A DNA stretch of 64,000 nt from Afipia sp. (GTDB taxonomy: Bacteria > Pseudomonadota > Alphaproteobacteria > Rhizobiales > Xanthobacteraceae): assembly GCA_030652315.1 (NCBI GenBank), contig JAUSAX010000079.1, positions 1 to 64,000 of the forward strand. Direction: 5' to 3'. Of the stretch, positions 16,269 to 24,984 are shown one piece after another (position 1 is the stretch's first letter; each line of letters begins with the position of its first letter). The position numbers were made by a program, and so were the translations under genes. The notes under the pieces are model-generated. The model searched no databases. It was given only the letters and a program-made list of their open reading frames with translations, and was not told the DNA's origin.

Positions 16269-16550
16269 GGTCCCGCTTCCGTGCCGTAAAGGCATGTCCG
16301 GCAGACTGTGACCGGGGTGCCATGAGAAAAATTCTCAATCCGAGCGATTGGGCATCGGAAAAATCCCCGACTGTCTCAACGTCTATTGCAAATCGCCCTC
16401 CCGCACTATCGATTTCGATGTTTTCCGTGCGCGATTTATCGTCAGGCGCAAGCGATGAATGCCATAATTCTGACATTCGCTATGCGCGAGGCGTGTGTGA
16501 TCGAAAGTTTGCCGGTGACAGCCTGAGGTATCGCGCGAGTCAGCGTTGCG

Positions 16551-18011
16551 TTACGCCGCAATGCGCCGGTCGTCATACCTGTAGTAGCTGGAATCATAGC
16601 GGTCAGCGCTAGCCGTATATGTTTCGGCAGCTGCGTAATCTTCCGTCCGCGCGTATTCGTCGACCGGAGGGTATTCCTTGAGCCGGACATAGTCTTCGAC
16701 CGGGGCATAGTCCTCAGCCGATGCATAGTCTTCGGCCTCATCGTACTCTTCAACCGCCGTGTAAACTTCGGCCACCGCGTATTCCTGCTGCTCCGGATAC
16801 ACGACCGTGTCCGGCTCATAGGTATAGTCGCGGATCTGTTCGGCCGCAGCATGCGCGCTCAGCGTATCGACAAAATCCTCCGCCGCGAGATCGTCGCAGA
16901 ACAGCCGCGCTTCCTCGCGCGCCGATTCCATCGCGAAGCGCCGCAGCAGGATCAGCAGCGGCTCCGACACTGTTTTCGATGTCTCGCACTGGGTCAGCAC
17001 CCGCTCGACCATGCGGCGGCGCAGCCGCGTCGCGCCGGCGACCGTGCCAATGAAACCGATTTCGTTGGACGCTTCGAGCGCGGCGCGGAAAGCGCGATAG
17101 GTGGATTCCGGCAAGCCGGCTTTCGCCAGTAGCGCGTTCAGGCTGGCGCCGCCGCGATCGTGGACAATCGCAGCCACGCGGCTGGCCGACAAGCCGGACA
17201 ACTCGACCAGCGACTCCTCGAACAGTTCGATATTGCCTGACAGCAGCGCGCGCAGGATCAGCCCGGCATTGAGCTGGCCGATGGAGCGCAGATGACTAAC
17301 GAGCGCGGTCATATCCGCGCCGCGCGCCTGAGCGGCGATGTTGACGGTGGAGCGCTCCATCGCCTCGCTTGCGATGCGCCGGGCGCGATCGGGGTGAAGC
17401 CAGTCGCGCGCGGCAACGAACTGCGTCAGCGTGTCAGAGAGCTTCTGCGCCAGCCCGAGTCGTACAGCGGCAGGCAATTCGTCCATCGTCAGCAGCGACT
17501 CGCGGATCGCGGCAAGATGGCCGTGACGATCTGCGATGCGCGCCAGCGAGAACGGGGCCATCTGGGCTGCGCGATTTTCGATCAGTTCCAGCGCCGATGA
17601 CGCACAGCCGACTTCTGCAATTGCCGCGCAAACCGACGGCGGCAGATCAAAGCGGCGCGCGATGGCGCATTGCGTCTCAGAGTTTCCGGTCGCAACGATG
17701 TCCACGAGATCGGAGTCGAGCAGCAGCGGTGAATGTTCGAGGATCGGCACCGCGACCGAGGCCTGATCGACGGCGAGCGCCGCGACGATGGCGGATGGCG
17801 CGTCCATTGAATGGGCGAAAACTTCAGCCATCGCCTGCCGGACCAGCGGCGACGCATCGTCGAGAAGCATCAGCAGCGCGCCTTCGGCGGCGGCGCGATC
17901 GTCCTCGGACAAATCGGAAATGAGCCAGGCGCGGGCCAGACACCGCGTCGCCTCTGCGCGCTCCCCTGCGGGAGCAGTGCGAACCCAACTAATAAACTGC
18001 CGAACGATCAT
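16551..18011 (-). CDS. DUF2336 family protein with a tyrosine/acid repeat tail
   Basis: 486 residues. The first 370 or so are all-helical and HEAT-like (LARAWLISDLSEDDRAAAEG, DDASPLVRQAMAEVFAHS), the pattern of DUF2336 proteins of Rhizobiales. From about residue 400 the sequence turns into a low-complexity tail of 6-8 residue units with Tyr flanked by acidic residues (EEYDEAEDY, ASAEDY, APVEDY, VRLKEY, PPVDEY, ARTEDY), ending in a Tyr/Arg-rich tip. The tail DNA is repetitive at about 16610-16800. There is no signal peptide, so it is cytosolic. Function is unknown; the helical repeats suggest protein binding. Confidence 0.8.
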   Translation of the reverse strand: MIVRQFISWVRTAPAGERAEATRCLARAWLISDLSEDDRAAAEGALLMLLDDASPLVRQAMAEVFAHSMDAPSAIVAALAVDQASVAVPILEHSPLLLDSDLVDIVATGNSETQCAIARRFDLPPSVCAAIAEVGCASSALELIENRAAQMAPFSLARIADRHGHLAAIRESLLTMDELPAAVRLGLAQKLSDTLTQFVAARDWLHPDRARRIASEAMERSTVNIAAQARGADMTALVSHLRSIGQLNAGLILRALLSGNIELFEESLVELSGLSASRVAAIVHDRGGASLNALLAKAGLPESTYRAFRAALEASNEIGFIGTVAGATRLRRRMVERVLTQCETSKTVSEPLLILLRRFAMESAREEARLFCDDLAAEDFVDTLSAHAAAEQIRDYTYEPDTVVYPEQQEYAVAEVYTAVEEYDEAEDYASAEDYAPVEDYVRLKEYPPVDEYARTEDYAAAETYTASADRYDSSYYRYDDRRIAA

Positions 18012-18150
18012 GGGTGTTCCGGCTTACGCAACATGCCAAGGCACCGCGACGCGACGCCACTGTTACGAACCGTAAACCATGACACTTAAGAAAACGTTCA
18101 CCATAAACGGCTGTGTTTGTTGATGTTTTGTTAACCCACCGGCGCCCGAG

Positions 18151-18744
18151 CTATCCGCCGGCAACGCGGCGGATCAACACCGCGATGGCTGCCGCGTACT
18201 CCTGCGCATCTTCGCCGGCATCGATGGCGAGCGCAGCGCGATCGAAGGCCGCCGACAAAAGATCTGCGAGCGCCGCGAGCGGCAGGCCCCGCGCATCGAT
18301 GGCCGCTTCGAGACCGCTGCGCAGCGTGCGCGCCGCATTGTCCTCGTCGAGTTTTTTCATCTCGGCCGGGCCGAGAACCGACGGCCCTTCGATCAACAGC
18401 AATCGCGTGCGGCCCGGCGCGCGCATGGCATCGAGATAGGCCGCGCTTCCGCTGAGCAGCGCATCGATGGGACTCAAACCAGCCGGCGCTTCGCGCTCGA
18501 TTGCACTGGCCACCGCGAGCGCCTCGTCCATGACGATGGCCCTGAACAGCGCGCGCTTGTCCTCGAAGTGATGGTAGAGCGCGCCGCGCGTAATGCCTGC
18601 AGCCGCAACGATTTCCGGCGTGGAGGTGTCTCCATACCCCTTATCGATAAACAAGGACCGGGCCGCCTGTATGAGCGCCGCCCGGGTCTTCTCGGTCCGG
18701 TCCCGGTTCGTGCGCGGCAGATCTTTTGAGTGGGGGTCTTGCAT
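18151..18744 (-). CDS. TetR-family transcriptional regulator
   Basis: 197 residues. The N-terminal HTH (TRAALIQAARSLFIDKGYGDTSTPEIVAAAGITRGALYHHFEDKRALF, about residues 20-66) is textbook TetR; the C-terminal part is the ligand/dimer domain. The chosen ATG lies directly against a perfect palindrome, with no ribosome site visible, so the message could be leaderless or start at the in-frame ATG 18771. It is divergent from a VOC-family gene and very likely represses it and itself through the two operators at 18745-18791. Confidence 0.9.
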   Translation of the reverse strand: MQDPHSKDLPRTNRDRTEKTRAALIQAARSLFIDKGYGDTSTPEIVAAAGITRGALYHHFEDKRALFRAIVMDEALAVASAIEREAPAGLSPIDALLSGSAAYLDAMRAPGRTRLLLIEGPSVLGPAEMKKLDEDNAARTLRSGLEAAIDARGLPLAALADLLSAAFDRAALAIDAGEDAQEYAAAIAVLIRRVAGG

Positions 18745-18791
18745 ACATACAGCCTGTATGTTATTCGCCATTAAACATACAGAGTGTATGT
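18745..18791. promoter_or_regulatory. Tandem operator palindromes for the TetR regulator
   Basis: ACATACAG-C-CTGTATGT is a perfect 17-base palindrome at 18745-18761. ACATACAG-A-GTGTATGT at 18775-18791 differs at one base. Their centres are 30 bases apart, about three helical turns, so two dimers could bind the same face. They fill the gap between the divergent TetR and VOC genes. Confidence 0.8.
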
Positions 18792-18813
18792 TAATTGGCA
18801 AGGGATGACCACC

Positions 18814-19239
18814 ATGAAAATCACCAGCTACTACCCCGTCATCATGACCCGCGACGTCTATGCCACCGCCGATTTCTACACGGCCCATTTCGGCTTCGAG
18901 GAGAAGTTCCGAAGCGACTGGTACATCCATCTCCAGTCGACCGCCGACGCCTCGGTCAATCTCGCCGTCCTAGACGGCAGCCACAAAACGATCCCGGAGG
19001 TCGGCCGTGGCCGGGTGTCGGGATTGCTCTTGAACTTCGAAGTCGAGGATCCCGATGAGGTGTACGCCAAGGCAAAGGCCGCCGGCCTTCCGATCCTGAT
19101 TCCGCTGCGCGACGAAGCCTTCGGGCAGCGCCACTTCATCACGTCGGACCCCAACGGCGTGCTGATCGACGTCATCAAGCCGATTCCGCCGAGCAAGGAA
19201 TTCGCGGAACTTTATGCAGAGGGTTCACTGCCAAAGTGA
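18814..19239 (+). CDS. VOC-superfamily (glyoxalase/bleomycin-resistance-like) protein
   Basis: 141 residues from [26 protein letters not shown] lies 8 bases upstream of this ATG, better than the ATG at 18805. It has two beta-alpha-beta-beta-beta modules: [26 protein letters not shown] and the C-terminal [20 protein letters not shown]. Possible metal ligands are His in YIHLQ and Glu/Asp later, but a complete set is not obvious. It could be a dioxygenase, isomerase or drug-binding protein. The TetR operators in its promoter suggest induction by a small molecule, possibly its own substrate. Confidence 0.85.
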   Translation: MKITSYYPVIMTRDVYATADFYTAHFGFEEKFRSDWYIHLQSTADASVNLAVLDGSHKTIPEVGRGRVSGLLLNFEVEDPDEVYAKAKAAGLPILIPLRDEAFGQRHFITSDPNGVLIDVIKPIPPSKEFAELYAEGSLPK

Positions 19240-19279
19240 GTCGCATCAAGGACCTGCGATTCAGAGTTGAATCAGGATC

Positions 19280-20005
19280 TCAGCTCTGAATCGCACTCCA
19301 GAACATCGACAGGCCCGCGACCAGCATCAAGCCATCCATCAGCAGACGGAACACGTCAGGATCGAGTTTCACCACGAAACGCTTGGCGATGAATGCGCCG
19401 GCGAACAGCGACGACCCCGCGATCAGTCCTTTCAGGATGACGTCGAGCGGCAACGCGTCGAAGCGTCGGAAGGTCAATGCCTTGCTGATGTAGATTGCCA
19501 GCGAACCGGCGGCTTCGGTGCCGAGCAGAGCGCCCTTGACGAGGCCGTAGGACATGAAGATCGGCACCGTAATGGGTCCCGTGGAAGCCACGATGCCGGT
19601 GAGATAGCCCGCGACCGCACCGATGATCGCCAGCGACCACAGCGGCAACGTGAAGTTATGCGCCGCCATCCAGCGCCGCAACGGGATCATCGCAATCAGG
19701 AACACACCGATGGTGACATCCACCACGCCCGGTGGCAGCGCGAGCAGCGTCCGCGCACCGAGCGCGGCAGCCGGAACACCCGGAATCGCGTAAGCAGCCA
19801 CCGCCCGCCAATCGATCTCCCGCCACCACGCGATGATGCGCGAGAGGTTCGCCATGATCGCCGCGATCGCCATGATCGGCACCGCCTGCTTCGGTCCGAA
19901 GGCGTAGGCAAGCACCGGCAGCAGCATGATCGAGGAGCCGGTGCCCACGATGCCGCTGATGATGCCAGCGGCGAAGCCGACGATGAGGATGAAGGCATAG
20001 ATCAA
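19280..20005 (-). CDS. TauE/SafE-family membrane permease
   Basis: 241 residues with about eight membrane helices in two halves; each half has a Gly-rich first helix (FAAGIISGIVGTGSSIMLLPVLAY and AVAGYLTGIVASTGPITVPIFMSYGL as spans), as in the sulfite/sulfonate exporter family. I choose TTG 20005 (protein LIYAFILIVGF): GGAAGGCC lies 6 bases upstream, and the longer frame to 20080 runs into a dispersed repeat and encodes a non-membrane head. It probably moves a small organic or sulfur anion; the substrate cannot be told. Confidence 0.82.
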   Translation of the reverse strand: MIYAFILIVGFAAGIISGIVGTGSSIMLLPVLAYAFGPKQAVPIMAIAAIMANLSRIIAWWREIDWRAVAAYAIPGVPAAALGARTLLALPPGVVDVTIGVFLIAMIPLRRWMAAHNFTLPLWSLAIIGAVAGYLTGIVASTGPITVPIFMSYGLVKGALLGTEAAGSLAIYISKALTFRRFDALPLDVILKGLIAGSSLFAGAFIAKRFVVKLDPDVFRLLMDGLMLVAGLSMFWSAIQS

Positions 20006-20050
20006 GGAATGGCCTTCCCAAACTGCACTAAGGCTCAAAACTTTTGCGGC

Positions 20051-20136
20051 GTCATGCCCGCGCTTGTCGCGGGCATCCACGTCTTACTTGATTGGAGCCA
20101 AGACGTGGATGGCCGGGACGATGCCCGGCCATGACG
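20051..20136. repeat. Dispersed palindromic repeat family B, copy 1
   Basis: Starts GTCATGCCCGCGCTTGTCGC and ends GCCCGGCCATGACG, with an inner pair ATCCACGTCTT / AAGACGTGGAT. Two more copies are at 57397 and 62052. This copy gives the TauE frame a false upstream extension. Confidence 0.85.
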
Positions 20137-20169
20137 AGGTTGCGGCTCAAGCGGAAACCTCTTAGCGCG

Positions 20170-21159
20170 TCACCCGCTGAACACACCGGTCGAATCGCTG
20201 AACAGGCCGAGGCCCTGCGGGGCCTCCGTCCGGGCCGCGCCGCCCGCCGGCATCGGCTTCGTCAGGGACGTGTTGTTCCCCCACAGTTCGCGCACGGCGT
20301 TCGACACCGGCTCGGGGCGATCGCCAGTCTGGTACAGCGAACGGAAGACAGGCTGGGCGGGCGTTTGCAGCGACGCAACCTGCGTGGGCGCAACGTCGGG
20401 CGTGCGAACCTGCGGGAAACTCGAGAGATAGGCCGCATTGTCGATCGGCGCAGGCACAGCCGCCATGCGCGAACCGGGCGTAACACCCGCAGCCGCCATC
20501 GCGGTGCGGGCGGTCTGGGAATTCGCCGCGGCGTCATAGCGCGACGTCAGCACCGAATAGACCTGCGACACGCTGCGCGCGCTGCCATCACGATTGTAGA
20601 AGATCGAGCGGTTGGCGGCGGCAGCACTCGGAAACATCGCGGGGCCTGATATGCCCGGGCTGTCCTCAGCCTTGGATATCAATTTGGACGCGCCGCTCAC
20701 GCCCATGAAGTGCGCCATGTAGAGTTCGCTGTCGGTCGGGCGGCGGCCGATCATACCGGTCAGCTTGAAGCTGTTGGATTGCGTCAGCACGCCCGCCATG
20801 GCGGCGTTGGCAGCGGGATCGTCGCGCAGCTTCAGAATTTCATCGCGCGTGGCGGAATCGCTGACCGAATAACGGCCCGACCCGGATTTCGAAATCGCAT
20901 CGGCATATTTGCCGAAGCCGAATGCAGCCCCCGCCTCCTTCACCGTCCCGAGCCAGGTCTGCTCGATAAACTGATAAAGCCCCCGCGCCGAGGACGTCGA
21001 AGCCTGCGCCTTGGGATTGAGGTTGGACTCGATTTTTGCAGCCGAGATCAGGTACTCGAAGCTGGCTCCGGTCGCGCTGGCCGCATTCTTGATCGTGCCC
21101 GCGATTTTCGCGCGTGCAGAATCCAGCCCAGCACCGATGGTTGTTGAATCGACCGCCAT
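20170..21159 (-). CDS. Lytic transglycosylase SLT-domain protein
   Basis: 329 residues. The N-terminal half carries a lysozyme-like SLT fold: catalytic Glu in ISAAKIESNLNP (about residue 44) followed by ARGLYQFIEQTWL (about 59-71) and MAHFMGVSGASKLI (the AHF-x-G type motif, about 148). The C-terminal 150 residues are Ala/Pro/Ser-rich and disordered. There is no classical signal peptide; the MAVDSTTIGAGLDSARAKIA start is like flagellum-associated transglycosylases that are exported by another route. It probably cleaves peptidoglycan with 1,6-anhydro product formation. Confidence 0.82.
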   Translation of the reverse strand: MAVDSTTIGAGLDSARAKIAGTIKNAASATGASFEYLISAAKIESNLNPKAQASTSSARGLYQFIEQTWLGTVKEAGAAFGFGKYADAISKSGSGRYSVSDSATRDEILKLRDDPAANAAMAGVLTQSNSFKLTGMIGRRPTDSELYMAHFMGVSGASKLISKAEDSPGISGPAMFPSAAAANRSIFYNRDGSARSVSQVYSVLTSRYDAAANSQTARTAMAAAGVTPGSRMAAVPAPIDNAAYLSSFPQVRTPDVAPTQVASLQTPAQPVFRSLYQTGDRPEPVSNAVRELWGNNTSLTKPMPAGGAARTEAPQGLGLFSDSTGVFSG

Positions 21160-21312
21160 GTTTGGTGCCCGCTCCCCAGGAACCTAATCCAGCGTGCCGC
21201 ATTTATAGTTAATAATGGGTTAATACCCAACGGAAGCCGATTACCCCCTAAGCATGCAGCAGCCATGCGGCTCTGACATGCCCAAAGGTCCACGCTTTGC
21301 ATTGTCCTGAGC

Positions 21313-21447
21313 ATGATCAACGCACTCAGCATACCCGACGCGACATGGGCCTTCCTGGGGCTGATCGCTTGCTTGCTGATCACATCGACCGCTCTGTTCT
21401 GGAGCATCGAGGATCAGCGGGCCAAGCGCAGGCTCCCGAAGGATTGA
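21313..21447 (+). CDS. Small membrane protein
   Basis: 44 residues: MINALSIPDATWAFLGLIAC, then a membrane helix continuing LLITSTALFWS, then a charged tail (IEDQRAKRRLPKD). The tail is positive, so the C-terminus should stay in the cytosol. GTCCTGAGC precedes the ATG, a weak site. It lies between divergent and convergent genes in a stretch otherwise empty. Too short for family assignment. Confidence 0.5.
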   Translation: MINALSIPDATWAFLGLIACLLITSTALFWSIEDQRAKRRLPKD

Positions 21448-21477
21448 CCCCGCGAGGGCCGTCTCTCCCGCCGGTGT

Positions 21478-21909
21478 CTAGCGATAGACCTTGGCGGGAT
21501 CGAACACCTTGTCGGCATCGATGAACGTCAGCTTCGCCGCGCCACCCTCACCGGTGACGGCGCGGTAGAAGCATGAGCGCCGCCCGGTGTGGCAGGCCGC
21601 CCCCGCCTGCTCGACACGAATCCATACTGCGTCCTGATCGCAATCCATCCGCATCTCGACGACCCGCTGGACGTGACCCGAGCTTTCGCCCTTGCGCCAT
21701 AGTGCCTTGCGAGAGCGGCTGTAGTACCACGCCTCGCCGCTGGCGATGGTCTTGCGCAACGCCTCGTCGTTCATGTGCGCAACCATCAGCACGTCGCCGG
21801 TGGCAACGTCGGTGGCAACACAGGTCACGAGACCGGACGCGTCGAATTTGGGCTGGAACGTCAGCCCTTCTTCGAGGTCGTGGTTATGTGTGTGTGATGA
21901 AGCAGACAC
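21478..21909 (-). CDS. hisI: Phosphoribosyl-AMP cyclohydrolase
   Basis: Opens the adenine ring of PR-AMP in histidine biosynthesis (third step). 143 residues from a GTG start (read as [16 protein letters not shown]). The frame continues 12 codons further upstream, but those codons come from repeat family A and are discounted. The metal and substrate marks are present: [37 protein letters not shown] and [12 protein letters not shown], with the three cysteines for Zn. No fused HisE domain is present. Located next to folE on the same strand but separated by the repeat. Confidence 0.95.
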   Translation of the reverse strand: MSASSHTHNHDLEEGLTFQPKFDASGLVTCVATDVATGDVLMVAHMNDEALRKTIASGEAWYYSRSRKALWRKGESSGHVQRVVEMRMDCDQDAVWIRVEQAGAACHTGRRSCFYRAVTGEGGAAKLTFIDADKVFDPAKVYR

Positions 21910-21920
21910 GTCAGTATCCC

Positions 21921-22001
21921 CGTCATTGCGAGCGAAGCGAAGCAATCCAGAGCGACAAAGAAAGCTGGATTGCTTCGTCGCTACGCTCCTCGCAATGACG
22001 A
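21921..22001. repeat. Dispersed palindromic repeat family A, copy 2
   Basis: Same start (CGTCATTGCGAGCGAAGCGA) and inverse end as the 8963 copy, about 81 bases, between folE and hisI. Confidence 0.9.
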
Positions 22002-22026
22002 CGAAAAATACAGCTCGGGACGAATC

Positions 22027-22695
22027 TCAGACGCCGCGCACCATGTTGAGGAAACGGGCCTGCTCGTCAGGATTGTCCTGAAACACGCCGGTGAAGCGCG
22101 TTGTCAGGGTCTTGGCGCCTTCCTTGGCGATGCCACGCACCGACATGCAGGTATGCTCGGCTTCCATCACCACCGCGACACCGCGCGGCTTGAGGATGGC
22201 GTTGATCGCACCGGCGACCTGCGCGGTGAGATGCTCCTGGGTCTGCAGGCGGTGCGCGAAGGCATCGACCAGACGCGCCAGCTTCGACAGGCCCACCACC
22301 CGATCCACCGGCGCGTAGGCGATGTGCGCCTTGCCGTAGAACGGCATCACGTGATGCTCGCAATGCGAATTGAAGTTGATGTCGCGGATCAGAACGAAAT
22401 CGTCATAGCCCGCTGTTTCGCCGAACGTGCGATCGAGGATTTCAGCGGGGCACTGGGCATAGCCCTGAAACAGTTCGTCATAGGCTTCGACCATGCGGCG
22501 CGGCGTATCGAGCAGGCCCTCGCGGCTGGTGTTCTCGCCGATATAGGCCAGCAGCGTCTTGACCGCCGCCTCGGCCTCGCCGCGGGACGGCCGCACCAGA
22601 TCGGCGTCGATGGCCGACGCCATGTAATCGGAAGCAGGGATTTCAGATTTTTCCGCCGGCTTGCTGCTGCGGATCGGCTTGATGATCGCGTCCAT
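22027..22695 (-). CDS. folE: GTP cyclohydrolase I
   Basis: Converts GTP to dihydroneopterin triphosphate for folate. 222 residues from [10 protein letters not shown] (ACGGAGACGAA upstream). The first 40 residues are a variable tail. Catalytic and zinc marks: [21 protein letters not shown] (Cys and His ligands), [24 protein letters not shown], and [12 protein letters not shown] with the third ligand Cys. Length and motifs are those of type IA enzymes. It is divergent from the IscU-like gene. Confidence 0.95.
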   Translation of the reverse strand: MDAIIKPIRSSKPAEKSEIPASDYMASAIDADLVRPSRGEAEAAVKTLLAYIGENTSREGLLDTPRRMVEAYDELFQGYAQCPAEILDRTFGETAGYDDFVLIRDINFNSHCEHHVMPFYGKAHIAYAPVDRVVGLSKLARLVDAFAHRLQTQEHLTAQVAGAINAILKPRGVAVVMEAEHTCMSVRGIAKEGAKTLTTRFTGVFQDNPDEQARFLNMVRGV

Positions 22696-22848
22696 TTCGT
22701 CTCCGTTCGACCGGCCCTTGTCCATGACAACCTCGATGGAGGGCCGGAGTGTCACCGGTTAGCCGCAGCAGCCAATCGGGTCGATTGAGCCGCCGGACGC
22801 CTATCCCGCATGTTCGCAGCAAATCCCAAGGAAATCCGTCTATATTTC

Positions 22849-22885
22849 CCTGCATCGCTGGAATGCAGGCGGTTTATTCCTGCAT
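22849..22885. promoter_or_regulatory. Three CCTGCAT half-sites upstream of the IscU-like gene
   Basis: CCTGCAT at 22849, its inverse ATGCAGG at 22863 and CCTGCAT again at 22879, with 7- and 9-base spacers. A TATATA -10-like element follows at about 22896. The arrangement suggests binding by a dimeric regulator over a promoter; the regulator is unknown. Confidence 0.4.
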
Positions 22886-22969
22886 CCAGATCATTATATA
22901 GGCTCAGAGCCGCGACCGCCAAGGGTCGCTGACCGGCAACCGTCTTATGCAACAGCGAATTCGACCGCC

Positions 22970-23428
22970 ATGCTGAACGACATCTACAACAAGAAAATCA
23001 TCGAATTGGCGGGCAATATCCCACATCTGGGGCGGCTTGCCGACCCGGACGCCTCGGCGACCGCCCATTCCAAGCTGTGCGGATCGACCGTCAAGGTCGA
23101 CCTTAAGATGCAGGACGGCGTGGTCAGCGATTTCGCCCACGACGTCAAAGCCTGCGCGTTGGGGCAAGCCTCCTCCTCGATCATGGCCCGCCATGTGATC
23201 GGCTCGAACGCCACGGAGTTGCGCGAGTTGCGCGAGACCGTGCGCAAGATGCTCAAGGAAAACGGCGCGCCGCCCGACGGCAAATGGGCGGACGTTGCGG
23301 TGCTGGAGCCGGTACGCGAGTACAAGGCGCGCCATGCCTCGACCATGCTGACATTCGATGCGGTGGTGGATGCCATCGGCCAGATCGAGGCAAAAGCCGG
23401 AATCACCCTCACCCCGGCGCAAGCCTGA
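22970..23428 (+). CDS. IscU/NifU-N-like iron-sulfur scaffold protein
   Basis: 152 residues. It has the IscU fold marks MLNDIYNKKIIELAGNIPHL, SKLCGSTVKVDLKMQDGVV (first Cys) and KACALGQASSSIMARHVIG (second Cys). The third ligand of classic IscU (Cys after LPPVKLHC) is not visible in the C-terminal part. It is therefore more like the SufU/NifU-like variants of Rhizobiales. It is a candidate for assembly or transfer of Fe-S clusters in the cytosol. It is divergent from folE and convergent (4-base gap) with the next gene. Confidence 0.82.
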   Translation: MLNDIYNKKIIELAGNIPHLGRLADPDASATAHSKLCGSTVKVDLKMQDGVVSDFAHDVKACALGQASSSIMARHVIGSNATELRELRETVRKMLKENGAPPDGKWADVAVLEPVREYKARHASTMLTFDAVVDAIGQIEAKAGITLTPAQA

Positions 23429-23432
23429 CGGA

Positions 23433-24386
23433 TTACTTCCGCTCAGACGCAGCGGGCGCCACGCCGCCGGTCGGCGCGTGAGCCTCGGCGGTTCGCGTTC
23501 CCGGAGCAAGTCGCGGGCCCTTTTCGGCAACGCCGGACACCACCGAAATCGCAGGCGTGCTCACGGCAACCGCAGGTGTACTTGCGACGCGGTCCTGCAC
23601 CTTCACCGTCACGCTGCCCACCACATCGTCAGACTGCCGCTTGGCATCGGCTACAGTATCCAGAGTCACCAGATTGGTCAGGCGCAGTTCGTCCGCGGAC
23701 AATTGATGCAACGGCTCCCACGGCGGGACACTGAGCGCGAGCGACAGCAGGTCGCCGGTTCCGCCCATGTCGAATGTGTATTTCGCAAGCCGGCCGATAT
23801 CGCGCTCGACGATCATCAGGTCGTCGGCGGAATAAGTCGCAGCCTTCGCATCGTCGGCGCGGTCGCCCATCCAGATCTGATGCACGCGCACGCGCGCGCC
23901 TTCCGGCACGTGGCGCGTATTGCCCGAGAGCAGCAGGAACACGCACATCGATTCACAGTAGGCCTCGGGGAGGATGTCGCGCCCGACGCGGCCATTATTC
24001 TCGCGTTCGATCACGATGCCGACGGTGGTGCGCAGTCCGAGATTGCGCCAGCGCCGCCCGAGCGCGATGGCATCCAGCACCGATCCGCCGCTGGAATCCA
24101 GCACCACCGTGCTGCCCTTGAGATTGCGGCTCTTCGAGAATTCCTCGAACTGCGACGATGTATCCGAGGTGATGACGCCCACCGCCGAGATCCAGCCCGA
24201 GCAGTCCGGATCGCACGCGGGTGTCGCCCCGTGCCATTTGAAATTCATCGGAAGCTTGCGTTCTTCGAGAGTCGTCGCGGCGCGCACCTTGCTGCCGAGC
24301 ATGGCAGAGCCAGGCAACGCAAGAAAAATGGCGGCGGCGCAGAGTCGCGCCCAGCCGCTCCATGTAAGCGACTTCACGACGAACAA
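23433..24386 (-). CDS. Exported ClpP-like (COG3904-type) protein
   Basis: 317 residues with an N-terminal signal or anchor (LCAAAIFLALPGSAML). The core follows the crotonase/ClpP-like plan of COG3904 predicted periplasmic proteins: STVVLDSSGGSVLDAIALGRRWRNLGLRTTVGI, with the oxyanion-type SSGGS turn near residue 99, and AYCESMCVFLLLSGNTRHVPEGARVRVHQIWMG, where Ser and the later His would be the expected catalytic pair. The C-terminal 70 residues are disordered. Likely a periplasmic serine-protease-like fold, with activity untested. Confidence 0.7.
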   Translation of the reverse strand: MFVVKSLTWSGWARLCAAAIFLALPGSAMLGSKVRAATTLEERKLPMNFKWHGATPACDPDCSGWISAVGVITSDTSSQFEEFSKSRNLKGSTVVLDSSGGSVLDAIALGRRWRNLGLRTTVGIVIERENNGRVGRDILPEAYCESMCVFLLLSGNTRHVPEGARVRVHQIWMGDRADDAKAATYSADDLMIVERDIGRLAKYTFDMGGTGDLLSLALSVPPWEPLHQLSADELRLTNLVTLDTVADAKRQSDDVVGSVTVKVQDRVASTPAVAVSTPAISVVSGVAEKGPRLAPGTRTAEAHAPTGGVAPAASERK

Positions 24387-24580
24387 CGTAGATCCTTCCC
24401 CGCCCCCGGGCCGACAGACCGACCCGCAAAGACGAATCTGTCACACGGGCGTAATGAAAACGTAACGGCGCGCGGGAGTTGCGTCCATGCGACTTTTGCT
24501 GCGACGCAGTCAAAATCGTGCGATAATCTGTGTAGTGTGGCGCTAAAGACAACATGTTGCGGTTCCCCGCGCGGGAACTC

Positions 24581-24652
24581 ATGATCCGAACGCCAGCAAA
24601 TCCGGCAAGCGCCAAGGAACTCGGCAAGACATTCATCAAGGCAGTGAAATGA
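24581..24652 (+). CDS. Possible 23-residue leader peptide of yidD
   Basis: MIRTPANPASAKELGKTFIK then AVK, starting after GCGGGAACTC and ending in an ATGA overlap with the yidD start. The overlap suggests translational coupling. Chance is not excluded. Confidence 0.3.
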   Translation: MIRTPANPASAKELGKTFIKAVK

Positions 24653-24984
24653 AACTCTCGGCCCGATGTCCCGACTGTGCCGGCGGGGTTCAGAATTTGC
24701 CGCGCAATGCCGGCCGCGGGATGATCTGGATCTATCGCCACACGCTCTCGCCGCTGGTGGGCTTCAACTGCCGTCATCTGCCGACCTGTTCCGTTTACGG
24801 CGACGAAGCCATCGGACGGTTCGGCCTGTGGGCGGGCGGCTGGATGACGCTGGCGCGGCTGTTGCGCTGCCAGCCGTGGGGAACGTCCGGCATCGACAAC
24901 GTGCCGAGCGCACTCTCCGCCGACGCACGCTGGTATCTGCCCTGGCGTTACGCGCGATGGCGCGGCATCAACGACGGCAACTAG
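24649..24984 (+). CDS. yidD: Membrane protein insertion efficiency factor YidD
   Basis: 111 residues. Family marks are WIYRHTLSPLVGFNCRHLPTCSVYGDEAIGRFGLWAGGWMTLARLLRCQPWG (a span of residues 26-77), with the cysteines of the YidD motif and an amphipathic N-terminal helix. Homologues associate with the inner membrane and help YidC-dependent insertion. An N-terminal extension of 24 residues with two Cys (ARCPDCAGG) is longer than in E. coli. The gene is not beside yidC/rnpA/rpmH here. Confidence 0.9.
   Translation: MKLSARCPDCAGGVQNLPRNAGRGMIWIYRHTLSPLVGFNCRHLPTCSVYGDEAIGRFGLWAGGWMTLARLLRCQPWGTSGIDNVPSALSADARWYLPWRYARWRGINDGN

Noticed and set aside
23358-24584. 408-residue plus-strand frame over the ClpP-like gene
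   Set aside because: Antisense to a gene with signal peptide and motifs; translation is His/Arg-rich and unlike a protein.
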